Shown: positions 8,317 through 15,066 of the stretch, piece by piece
How positions within the stretch are numbered: the stretch's first letter is position 1
How the letters are laid out: the number at the start of each line of letters is the position of its first letter
NCBI GenBank assembly: GCA_018400355.1
Contig: JAGYMV010000009.1
Coordinates: 1 to 16,000, forward strand
Length of the DNA: 16,000 bases
Direction of reading: 5' to 3'
Source: Wenzhouxiangella sp.
Lineage (GTDB): Bacteria > Pseudomonadota > Gammaproteobacteria > Xanthomonadales > Wenzhouxiangellaceae
Notes under the pieces: model-generated
Told to the model about the DNA's origin: nothing
What the model saw: only the letters and a program-made list of their open reading frames with translations
The model's database searches: none
Program-made: the position numbers and the translations under genes

Positions 8317-9274
8317 AGGCCTCGATGATTTTACGAACCAGAGGGTGGCGAACAACGTCTCGCGAATCAAAATAGGTTTGGCTGATGCCCTCAACATCTT
8401 TTAGCAAAGAGACCGCTTCACGCAACCCCGATGAGACATTGGAGGGCAAATCAATCTGCGTCAAATCACCGGTGATGACCGCCTTTGAACCAAATCCAAT
8501 GCGCGTTAGGAACATCTTCATTTGCTCAGAGGTCGTGTTTTGCGCCTCATCTAGAATCACAAACGCATCGTTCAATGTCCGACCCCGCATATACGCCAAT
8601 GGGGCCACTTCAATGACATTGCGCTCAGACAAGCGAGTGGCTTTCTCAAAACCGAGCATTTCAAACAGCGCATCATTGAGAGGGCGCAAGTAAGGATCTA
8701 CCTTTTGTGCCAGATCACCTGGCAAAAAGCCCAAACGCTCGCCCGCCTCAACCGCTGGCCGGACCAGCACAATGCGCTGGACACGTTCTGACTCAAGCGC
8801 ATCAACCGCACACGCCACCGCCAAAAAGGTCTTGCCGGTCCCGGCAGGGCCCACGCCGAAATTGACATCGTAGTCTTGAATGTTTTGCAGATAACGTTTT
8901 TGGTTGGGGCCCCGCCCCCGAATCATGCCCCGCCGGGTCTTGATGCCCACCCCCAGGCCCGATTCAGGCTCATCCAAACCAGAGGCCTGTAGCGCCACAT
9001 TGATACTCGCAGGCGTCAACACCTCCGATTGGGTCTGATCATACAAACGCTCGATCAAACGCTTTCCAGCATCAATGGCCGTCTGGTCACCGGTTAACTG
9101 AAACAGTTCACCGCGGGCAGCGATATCCAAACCAAGGCGCTTTTCGATAAGCCGCAAGTGCTCATCGAGTTGCCCATACAAATTGACCAATCGCTCATTG
9201 TCAACGGGCTCTAAGGCGAACGTGATGGTGGGCTGCCCACCCACCTGCACACCATCTGATTGGGCTTTTGCCAT
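8300..9274 (-). CDS. ybeZ: PhoH-like ATPase (YbeZ)
   Basis: Cytosolic P-loop ATPase of 324 residues, PhoH family, thought to act with YbeY on RNA/ribosome processing. Seen: an N-terminal region of about 115 residues with a KH-like look (EKRLGLDIAARG...), then NQKRYLQNIQDYDVNFGVG leading into Walker A GPAGTGKT at 142-149 and Walker B VILDEAQN further on, both typical of PhoH. ATG 9274 shares one base with the miaB stop (TGATG). An upstream in-frame ATG at 9307 lies inside miaB and is less likely. The gene overlaps ybeY by 17 bases. The name phoH is also used for this gene, although a phosphate role is not shown by context. Confidence 0.95.
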   Translation of the reverse strand: MAKAQSDGVQVGGQPTITFALEPVDNERLVNLYGQLDEHLRLIEKRLGLDIAARGELFQLTGDQTAIDAGKRLIERLYDQTQSEVLTPASINVALQASGLDEPESGLGVGIKTRRGMIRGRGPNQKRYLQNIQDYDVNFGVGPAGTGKTFLAVACAVDALESERVQRIVLVRPAVEAGERLGFLPGDLAQKVDPYLRPLNDALFEMLGFEKATRLSERNVIEVAPLAYMRGRTLNDAFVILDEAQNTTSEQMKMFLTRIGFGSKAVITGDLTQIDLPSNVSSGLREAVSLLKDVEGISQTYFDSRDVVRHPLVRKIIEAYEQAK

Positions 9275-10620
9275 CAGGCCACCTGACTTTGTTGTGGGTC
9301 CACCCAACGTCCGCGCAACGAATTGACCAATGCCTCAACAATCACCACATCGGCCATGCGGCCGATCAGCTCTTCGGGGCCTTGGAAGTTAACGACTCGG
9401 TTATTTTCTGTCCGGCCTGCGAGCTCGCGTGGGTTTTTCTTGCTCGGGCCTTCAACCACCACACGCTGGACGCTATCGACCATGGACTGAGAAAGCGCTC
9501 GGGCTTGCTCATTGATCTGCGCTTGCAGACGCTGCAATCGCGCTTTTTTCTCATCGAGTGAGACATTGTCAGGATAAGATGCCGCTGGTGTTCCCGGTCT
9601 CGCCGAGTACACAAAGCTAAAACTTTGATCAAAATTGAGCTCTTTAACCAAGCTCATGGTTTGTTCAAAGTCGTGTTCTGTTTCACCCGGAAAACCAATA
9701 ATGAAATCAGACGACAGAGCAATGTCTGGACGAACCGCTCTGAGTTGACGAATCTTTTGTTTGTACTCGAGTACGGTGTGCCCGCGTTTCATCAATGACA
9801 AGATGCGATCCGATCCAGCCTGCACCGGCAAATGCAAATAGTTGGCCAGCTTGGGAACGTCTCTATAGGCCTCAATGAGGCTGGGCGAAAATTCCACTGG
9901 GTGCGAGGTGGTGAACCGGATTCGCTCAATGCCATCAATGTGGGCGACGTACCGAATCAGCAAAGCCAAATCGGCGTACCCACCCCCATGCATGGGGCCT
10001 TGATAGGCATTGACGTTTTGTCCCAAAAGATTGATTTCTATCACGCCTTGCTCAGCCAGCGCTGCCACCTCAGCGATCACATCATCCAAAGGACGACTGA
10101 CCTCTTCACCCCGCGTGTAAGGCACCACACAAAATGAACAATACTTACTGCAACCCTCCATCACCGACACAAAGGCACTGGCCCCTTGCTTGCCAGCTGG
10201 AGGCAGGTGATCAAACTTTTCTATTTCAGGGAAGGACACATCAACAGCTGCCCCACCGCCACTTTTGACTTGGTCAAGCATCTGCGGCAGACGGTGAATG
10301 GTCTGGGGACCAAACACCAAATCAACAAACGGCGCACGTGACCTGAGTCCTTTGCCTTCTTGGGACGCCACACACCCGCCCACGCCAATGACCACCTCGG
10401 GGCGCTTTTCTTTTAACGGACGCCAGCGCCCGAGCTGAGAAAAGACCTTTTCTTGCGCCTTCTCCCGAATTGAGCAAGTGTTGATCAAGATGACATCGGC
10501 CAACGCCGGATCATCGGTGAGTTCGAGTCCGTGGGATGCCTTGAGCACATCGGCCATCTTCTCCGAGTCGTACTCGTTCATTTGGCAACCGTGCGTTTTG
10601 ATGTATAGCTTTTGGGTCAT
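9274..10620 (-). CDS. miaB: tRNA-2-methylthio-N6-dimethylallyladenosine synthase MiaB
   Basis: Radical-SAM methylthiotransferase, 448 residues, that adds a methylthio group to i6A37 in tRNAs reading UNN codons. Seen: N-terminal UPF0004 domain with cluster cysteines C12 (THGCQMNEYDS), C49 (NTCSIREKA) and C83 (GGCVA); the radical-SAM triad C157-x3-C161-x2-C164 in GCSKYCSFCVVPYTRG; the QSGSDRIL-like sequence AGSDRILSLMKRGHT; and a C-terminal TRAM region (GRTENNRVVNF). I chose ATG 10620 because it starts the MTQKLYIKTHGC family N-terminus and overlaps the alr stop by four bases (ATGA); the upstream ATG at 10659 lies inside alr. It shares one base with ybeZ downstream. Confidence 0.97.
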   Translation of the reverse strand: MTQKLYIKTHGCQMNEYDSEKMADVLKASHGLELTDDPALADVILINTCSIREKAQEKVFSQLGRWRPLKEKRPEVVIGVGGCVASQEGKGLRSRAPFVDLVFGPQTIHRLPQMLDQVKSGGGAAVDVSFPEIEKFDHLPPAGKQGASAFVSVMEGCSKYCSFCVVPYTRGEEVSRPLDDVIAEVAALAEQGVIEINLLGQNVNAYQGPMHGGGYADLALLIRYVAHIDGIERIRFTTSHPVEFSPSLIEAYRDVPKLANYLHLPVQAGSDRILSLMKRGHTVLEYKQKIRQLRAVRPDIALSSDFIIGFPGETEHDFEQTMSLVKELNFDQSFSFVYSARPGTPAASYPDNVSLDEKKARLQRLQAQINEQARALSQSMVDSVQRVVVEGPSKKNPRELAGRTENNRVVNFQGPEELIGRMADVVIVEALVNSLRGRWVDPQQSQVA

Positions 10621-11690
10621 GGTGCAATATTGTAGCGTACGCGTCGGGTCATGCGACACACCAGCTCATAGGGGATGGTGTCTGCCCACTGGGCGATCTC
10701 TTCCACTGGAAGGCCGGGGCCCCAGAGCGTCACCGCATCACCAATTTGTGGGTCATCGACCTCAGTGAGATTGACCGTGATCATGTCCATCGAAACCCGC
10801 CCAGCCAGCGAGGCTCTCTGACCTTTGACCAAGACGGGCGCGCCATCGCGCATGGCCCTTGGGTAACCATCACCATAACCAATGGAGACCACACCAATCA
10901 CCATGGGCTGATCGACCATGAAACGGCCGCCATAGCCAATGCGCTCACCGGGCATCACCTGGTTGATCGCGATCAATTCCGCCTCGACATGCATGGCCTC
11001 TCGCAACCCAAGGGAGGCGCCTGTTTGACCGGCCAGAGGCGAGATGCCATATAAGACGACACCCGCCCTCACCCAGGCTCTATGGGTTTCTGGTGACTGA
11101 ATGATGGCGGCTGAATTGGCCAGACACTCTGCCCCACCCAACCCAGCCACCGCGGCATCAAAAAGCTGCATCTGTGCTTTTGTCTGTTGGGGATCAGATT
11201 CTGAACTGGCGAAATGAGACATCCAATGAATGTCCTCTACACCGACAAGCGCCGACAATCTTTGGTGACTGGCGCGCGCATCAGCCGGCTTGAGGCCTAA
11301 GCGGTTCATGCCCGTATTGAGCTTGATCCAAATGCGGTGAGTCGGCGAACGACCGAACTGCTCGAGAGCGTCGATCTGAGAGGTGTGGTGGACCACGAGC
11401 TCCAAGCCCAACTCTTCCACCATCGCCAAGTCACTGAAATGTGAGACCCCCTCAAGCAACACAATGCCTTGGTCAATGCCAAGCCGGCGAATCGCTCGCG
11501 CTTCTTCTAAAGTGGCCACGGCCAATAGGTCGGCCTGTTTGAGCGCTGGCACGCACAGATCGAGCCGGTGCCCATAAGCATCGGCCTTAACCACGGCCAT
11601 GACCTTGGCATCAGGCGCCCAAGCCTTGACTTGGCCTAAGTTGTGTCGAATCGCCTCAGGATCAATGGTGACTTGAGTATTACGGGGCAC
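10617..11690 (-). CDS. alr: Alanine racemase
   Basis: PLP enzyme of 357 residues converting L-alanine to D-alanine for peptidoglycan. Seen: the PLP-lysine motif AVVKADAYGHR with Lys35, the barrel motif WIKLNTGMNRLG at 121-132, ANSAA at 191-195, GISPL at 215-219, the catalytic-Tyr region GERIGYGGRF with Tyr253, SIGYGDGYPR, and a C-terminal CRMTRRVRY. The start is GTG 11690, which gives a family-like N-terminus, though no clear Shine-Dalgarno is seen. It follows dnaB by 26 bases and overlaps miaB by four. dnaB-alr adjacency is common in gammaproteobacteria; the direct coupling to miaB is less usual. Confidence 0.96.
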   Translation of the reverse strand: MPRNTQVTIDPEAIRHNLGQVKAWAPDAKVMAVVKADAYGHRLDLCVPALKQADLLAVATLEEARAIRRLGIDQGIVLLEGVSHFSDLAMVEELGLELVVHHTSQIDALEQFGRSPTHRIWIKLNTGMNRLGLKPADARASHQRLSALVGVEDIHWMSHFASSESDPQQTKAQMQLFDAAVAGLGGAECLANSAAIIQSPETHRAWVRAGVVLYGISPLAGQTGASLGLREAMHVEAELIAINQVMPGERIGYGGRFMVDQPMVIGVVSIGYGDGYPRAMRDGAPVLVKGQRASLAGRVSMDMITVNLTEVDDPQIGDAVTLWGPGLPVEEIAQWADTIPYELVCRMTRRVRYNIAP

Positions 11691-11716
11691 AGCGGATCAG
11701 AGCGCAGGGGGTTGGG

Positions 11717-13090
11717 CTAATCATCTAAGCCGTGAAAGTCGGGCGTGAAATCCCTAAAACGCAAGAATTCGCCCTGAAAACTCAACGGGAAGTGGCCGGT
11801 GGCCCCATTTCGGTGCTTACCGATGATGATCTCTGCCTTGCCTTTGTCTGGGGAGTCTTCGTTGTACACCTCATCCCGATAAATAAACAAAATCAAATCG
11901 GCATCCTGCTCGATGGCGCCAGACTCGCGAAGATCGGCCATTTTCGGGCGCTTGTCAGGGCGTTGCTCGAGGGCGCGATTGAGCTGGGACAGCGCCACCA
12001 CGGGGACCTGAAGCTCTTTAGCAATCGCTTTAAGACTTCTTGATATCTCACTGATTTCATTGGTTCTATTCTCAGAGGTTCCCGTGACTTTCATGAGCTG
12101 CAAGTAGTCAATCACGATCAAACCAATGTTGTGCTCGCGCTTCATGCGACGGGCGCGCGCGCGAAGCTCGGTAGGCGACAACGATGGGGTTTGATCGATA
12201 AACATTTGGGCGCCTTTGAGCATGCTCATGGCAGACCGCAGATTGACCCAATCATGATTGTCTAGATTGCCCGTCCGCAGCTTGTCTTGGGCAATTTGGC
12301 CCAACGAGGAGAACAGGCGAAGCACCAACTGGGTATCGGACATCTCCATTGAGAAGACCGCCACGGGTACTTTGTAGCGAATGGCGGCGCGCTCGGCGAT
12401 GTTCATGGCGAAGGTGGTCTTACCCATGGATGGGCGCGCCGCCACAATAATGAGGTCGGTGGGCTGAAGACCCGCTGTGCGGGCATCCAGCTCCGCAAAA
12501 CCCGTGGGCACACCCGTGATGTCACCGTCGCTCTCTTGCAGCTCATTGAGCAAATCCATGGTTTGCGCCATCACTTGCTGAATGGCCACATAGGTTGAAC
12601 TGCGGTGCGCACCCTGGTCGGCGATGGCATAGATTTGCTTTTCAGCTGCTTCTAGAAGCTCTTGACTGGTCTGCCCTGTGGAGCCCAAGGCATCGTCGGC
12701 GATCCGTGCGCCAATATCAATCAGCTGCCTGAGGATGGATTTCTCACGGACGATTCGGGCATAGCCCAGAATGTTGGCAGGCCCCGGTGTTTCATTGGCC
12801 AGCATGGTCACATAAGCGCCAGCGTCGACTTTATCAAGCTTGCCGTGACGAGAGAACCACTCGGTGACCGTAATGGCATCGGTGGGTTGCCCTTCGTGGG
12901 CCAACTCAGAAATTGCGCGAAAAATGAGGCGATGGGTCTCGCGGTAGAAGTCGTTCTCATCGACCTGATCGGCGACTTTGTCCCAGGCGTTGGCCGAGAG
13001 CATCAACGCACCCAACACCGACTGCTCCGCCTCGTTCGAATGGGGCGGCGTGCGGGCATTGGATACGGTTGCTATATTTGCTGTGGCCAC
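11717..13090 (-). CDS. dnaB: Replicative DNA helicase DnaB
   Basis: Hexameric helicase of 457 residues that unwinds DNA at the replication fork. Seen: N-terminal primase-interacting domain (PHSNEAEQSVLGALML), a linker near 160-190, and a RecA-like domain with Walker A RPSMGKTT at 219-226, Walker B LIVIDYLQLM, and the C-terminal DLRESGAIEQDAD motif. There is no intein. The start is GTG 13090; no ATG is available and the Shine-Dalgarno is weak. A 96-base gap separates it from rplI and contains a likely promoter and an 11-bp inverted repeat. alr follows after 26 bases. Confidence 0.97.
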   Translation of the reverse strand: MATANIATVSNARTPPHSNEAEQSVLGALMLSANAWDKVADQVDENDFYRETHRLIFRAISELAHEGQPTDAITVTEWFSRHGKLDKVDAGAYVTMLANETPGPANILGYARIVREKSILRQLIDIGARIADDALGSTGQTSQELLEAAEKQIYAIADQGAHRSSTYVAIQQVMAQTMDLLNELQESDGDITGVPTGFAELDARTAGLQPTDLIIVAARPSMGKTTFAMNIAERAAIRYKVPVAVFSMEMSDTQLVLRLFSSLGQIAQDKLRTGNLDNHDWVNLRSAMSMLKGAQMFIDQTPSLSPTELRARARRMKREHNIGLIVIDYLQLMKVTGTSENRTNEISEISRSLKAIAKELQVPVVALSQLNRALEQRPDKRPKMADLRESGAIEQDADLILFIYRDEVYNEDSPDKGKAEIIIGKHRNGATGHFPLSFQGEFLRFRDFTPDFHGLDD

Positions 13091-13130
13091 TTCACTGATG
13101 GGCTGATGTTATGTGTGAATGTCATGGATC

Positions 13131-13161
13131 GATGGGTGCAGTATACCGCCCTGCACCCATC
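13131..13161. repeat. Perfect 11-bp inverted repeat in the rplI-dnaB gap (operator or hairpin)
   Basis: GATGGGTGCAG at 13131-13141 and its exact reverse complement CTGCACCCATC at 13151-13161 flank nine bases. Arm centres are 20 bp apart, about two helical turns, and the gap contains most of the predicted -10 box. On the minus strand no T-run follows, so it is a poor intrinsic terminator. It could be an operator, or an RNA hairpin at the rplI 3' end. A second short palindrome, TTGGCGCCAA, lies at 13175-13184. Confidence 0.6.
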
Positions 13162-13167
13162 TTGCAA
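13140..13167 (-). promoter_or_regulatory. Predicted sigma-70-type promoter for dnaB
   Basis: Read on the minus strand: TTGCAA (13167-13162, four of six consensus bases), a 16-bp spacer, and TATACT (13145-13140, five of six). Transcription would start near 13133, about 40 bases before the dnaB GTG. It would let dnaB-alr and the genes downstream be expressed apart from the ribosomal genes. The inverted repeat described next straddles the -10 box. Confidence 0.5.
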
Positions 13168-13186
13168 TGATCCATTGGCGCCAAGA

Positions 13187-13693
13187 TCAGTCAGAAGATT
13201 CTGCCTCGGCCTCATCGGCTGGAGCCACAGGTGCTTGACCGCCGTCTTCATCAATCACCACCAAAGAGACAGTCGTCTGCACATCAGCGTGCAAGATCAA
13301 GTTGGCTTGGAATTCGCCCGGCTCGCGCACAGGCCCTTCCGGCATGTCCACTTCCACCTTCTCGACAGGCACACCCAACTCAGTCAAGCGCTCAGCCACC
13401 TCGTGCGGGTTAATGGAACCATACAGACGACCTTCTGGGCTGACCGCCACTTTGAACTCAATTCGGCCAACGGCATTGATCGCGTCGGCACGCGCTTGAG
13501 CCGCGGCTTTCTTCTCATCGGCCTGGCGTTGTAACTCTTCCCGGCGCTCTTCAAACTTTTGAAGGTTTTCAGGGTTGGCTGGCACGGCTTTGCCACGCGG
13601 CAAGAGGTAATTTCTACCATAGCCCGGGCGCACGTTGACGGTGTCGCCCAAGTCGCCGAGGTTATAGACTTTTTCTAATAAAATCAGTTTCAT
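13187..13693 (-). CDS. rplI: 50S ribosomal protein L9
   Basis: Large-subunit protein of 168 residues, about 20 longer than E. coli L9. Seen: the N-terminal domain MKLILLEKVYNLGDLGDTVNVRPGYGRN-type motif (residues 1-28, key GDLG and PGYGRNYL), a long charged connecting helix (about 42-75), and the C-terminal domain with GRLYGSI. The extra C-terminus is acidic and Ala/Pro-rich (EDGGQAPVAPADEAEAESSD). ATG 13693 is preceded by AGGAG. It follows rpsR by 12 bases in the standard rpsF-rpsR-rplI operon. Confidence 0.97.
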   Translation of the reverse strand: MKLILLEKVYNLGDLGDTVNVRPGYGRNYLLPRGKAVPANPENLQKFEERREELQRQADEKKAAAQARADAINAVGRIEFKVAVSPEGRLYGSINPHEVAERLTELGVPVEKVEVDMPEGPVREPGEFQANLILHADVQTTVSLVVIDEDGGQAPVAPADEAEAESSD

Positions 13694-13705
13694 ATCGGCA
13701 GACTC

Positions 13706-13930
13706 CTAGTGGCTGTCTGAATAGGGCAACAAGGCCAAGAACCGAGCGCGCTTGATGGCTGTGGTCAGCTGGCGTTGGTATTTGGCTTTTGTGCCGGTGA
13801 TGCGGCTGGGGACAACCTTGCCTGTTTCTGTGATGAAGTCTTTGAGCAGATCCACATCCTTGTAGTCGACCTGTTCGATGCCCTCAACGGTGAAACGGCA
13901 AAACTTGCGTCTTTTCATAAATCTTGACAT
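13706..13930 (-). CDS. rpsR: 30S ribosomal protein S18
   Basis: Small-subunit protein of 74 residues, normal length, which binds next to S6 in the 30S platform. Seen: the basic N-terminus KRRKFCRF, DYKDVDLLKDFI at about 22-33, and the conserved core GKVVPSRITGTKAKYQRQLTTAIKRAR. ATG 13930 has a strong GGAGGG upstream. It begins three bases after the rpsF stop, so the two are very likely translated together. Confidence 0.97.
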   Translation of the reverse strand: MSRFMKRRKFCRFTVEGIEQVDYKDVDLLKDFITETGKVVPSRITGTKAKYQRQLTTAIKRARFLALLPYSDSH

Positions 13931-13933
13931 GGC

Positions 13934-14452
13934 TTAACCCTCCACCCGGTTGGTATCTTCATCGGCATCTGGGGCCACTTCTGGCTCAGACTGCTCTGAC
14001 ACATCAGCGGCCTCGCTGACGACCTCATCATCGGCTTCGTCTTCATCGTCGCCAACGGCTTCTGACGCGTCATCGTCGCCGCTGTCATAGGTATCGCGGC
14101 TGCGACGGCGGGCATCGCCCTCATCTTTTTTCTCTTTGCGCTTCATCATCACCGATGGCTCAGTCTCTGCCTCGTCTTTGCGCACCGTCAGGTGACGCAA
14201 GATGGCGTCGTTGAAGCGGAAGATGGTCTCAAGCTCTTCAAGCACCTCTGACCCACACTCAATGTTGATCATGATGTAATGGGCTTTGTGTAACTTGGCA
14301 ATGGTGTAGGCCAACTGCAAGCGGCCCCAATCTTCTGAGCGATGGACGCGACCGCCCCCCGCCTCGACCACGCTTTTGTAACGCTCAAGCATGCCGGGCA
14401 CTTGCTCAGACTGGTCTGGATGGACCAGCAGCACGATTTCATAATGTCTCAA
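13934..14452 (-). CDS. rpsF: 30S ribosomal protein S6 with long acidic tail
   Basis: Small-subunit protein of 172 residues, about 35-40 longer than typical S6. Seen: the S6 fold starting MRHYEIVLLVHPDQ and ending near residue 92 (FRFNDAILRHLTVRKDE). A basic stretch (KRKEKK, RRRSR, about 104-119) follows, then an Asp/Glu-rich tail from about 122 to the end. I chose TTG 14452: it sits seven bases after AAGGAG and gives the exact family N-terminus, while the upstream ATG at 14575 lies beyond the promoter. The low-efficiency TTG start fits tight control of ribosomal protein synthesis. It heads the long minus-strand gene run. Confidence 0.95.
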   Translation of the reverse strand: MRHYEIVLLVHPDQSEQVPGMLERYKSVVEAGGGRVHRSEDWGRLQLAYTIAKLHKAHYIMINIECGSEVLEELETIFRFNDAILRHLTVRKDEAETEPSVMMKRKEKKDEGDARRRSRDTYDSGDDDASEAVGDDEDEADDEVVSEAADVSEQSEPEVAPDADEDTNRVEG

Positions 14453-14545
14453 TTGTCTTCTCCTTACGGCTGTAAAGCCCCCGAACCGATTGTTTTTGTC
14501 AAACAACAGCCCGTGGAGCAAGGTAGGCCAAGTGGCCAGCCGACA
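14453..14545 (-). promoter_or_regulatory. Structured rpsF leader, candidate S6:S18 autoregulatory element
   Basis: On the minus strand, ACGGGCTGT (14514-14506) can pair with ACAGCCGT (14473-14466) with one bulged G, and TTGTTT (14506-14501) with AAACAA (14495-14490) forms an inner stem. The 3' arm ends one base before the Shine-Dalgarno AAGGAG (14465-14460) and contains CCG. In many bacteria S6:S18 represses rpsF through a leader hairpin with a CCG element near the ribosome site; membership in that family is my inference. Confidence 0.45.
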
Positions 14546-14575
14546 ATTATACCTTGATTTCAGGCCCGACAGCAA
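14546..14575 (-). promoter_or_regulatory. Predicted rpsF operon promoter
   Basis: A perfect -10 TATAAT on the minus strand (14551-14546), with a weak -35 TTGCTG (14575-14570) at an 18-bp spacing. Transcription would start near 14539, giving a leader of about 87 bases. It is the best promoter-like sequence in the minus-strand block and the likely entry point for rpsF-rpsR-rplI and possibly everything downstream. The stretch 14576-14645 behind it shows nothing else convincing, and no clear terminator for the Fe-S carrier gene. Confidence 0.6.
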
Positions 14576-14645
14576 TGCCGGTGGGGAAACTCACCTAGCC
14601 AGATTGCGGGCGCAGCGAGGGGATTAAGCGCTGGCTGATGGGTAT

Positions 14646-15011
14646 TTAGGATTGGATGGTGAAGCTCTCCCCACAGCCGCACTCGGCGGTCACGTTGGGG
14701 TTTTTGAAGCGAAACTCTCTCACCAAGCCATCTTCCACAAAGTCAATCACCGTCCCCGCCATCATGTCTAAGGCTTGGTTGGTGATGATGATCTCGATGT
14801 CTTGGTCATGAAGAACGTGCTCATCGGCACCGGCTGGGGACTTGGCAATCTCAAGCTCATACGCCCATCCCGAACAACCGGTGCGGCGGACAGCCAAATG
14901 AATCCCACGACCACCCTCTTTGCCCATAAAAAGAGCGATGCGATCGGCGGCCGCCTGAGTTAGAGTAATGGCGGGCTGGATTTGATCATCGATTGTCATG
15001 TGAGTGCTCAT
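14646..15011 (-). CDS. A-type iron-sulfur carrier (IscA/SufA family)
   Basis: Small cytosolic protein that passes Fe-S clusters to target enzymes. Seen: ITLTQAAADRI at the domain start, then the three conserved cysteines, in RTGCSGWAYELE and in ECGCGESF near the C-terminus, with VIDFVEDGLVREFRFKNPNV between. CGCGESF fits IscA/SufA/ErpA; I cannot decide which, so I give no symbol. Three close ATGs are possible: 15023 (AAGGG upstream, 125 residues), 15011 (121) and 14999 (GAG seven bases upstream, 117). The longer open frame to 15236 runs into asnS and is rejected. It appears to be a single-gene unit with no isc or suf neighbours, divergent from asnS. A plausible client nearby is MiaB, an Fe-S enzyme, but co-location alone does not prove this. 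Confidence 0.92.
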   Translation of the reverse strand: MSTHMTIDDQIQPAITLTQAAADRIALFMGKEGGRGIHLAVRRTGCSGWAYELEIAKSPAGADEHVLHDQDIEIIITNQALDMMAGTVIDFVEDGLVREFRFKNPNVTAECGCGESFTIQS

Positions 15012-15027
15012 GTCCAGTATCATTGTA
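14993..15027. promoter_or_regulatory. Possible overlapping divergent -10 elements between the Fe-S carrier gene and asnS
   Basis: On the plus strand, TTGTCA (14993-14998) and TATCAT (15018-15023) are spaced 19 bp and could serve asnS. On the minus strand, TACAAT (15027-15022) could be a -10 for the carrier gene, but no good -35 is seen. If real, the two boxes overlap and would compete. The gap is short and these are weak matches. Confidence 0.25.
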
Positions 15028-15066
15028 CCGAACCCTTTTTGACTACGCATGGGAATCCGAAGATTC

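Noticed and set aside
13131..13161. Intrinsic terminator after rplI.
   Set aside because: The stem is perfect but no T-run follows on the minus strand, and it coincides with a promoter-like sequence; listed as a repeat instead.
12662..13534. Long plus-strand open frame opposite dnaB and rplI.
   Set aside because: It is the shadow of two certain genes, has no family features, and spans the gap between them only by chance.
14453..14575. Longer S6 starting at ATG 14575.
   Set aside because: It would cross the predicted -10 box and the leader; the TTG at 14452 with AAGGAG gives the exact S6 N-terminus.
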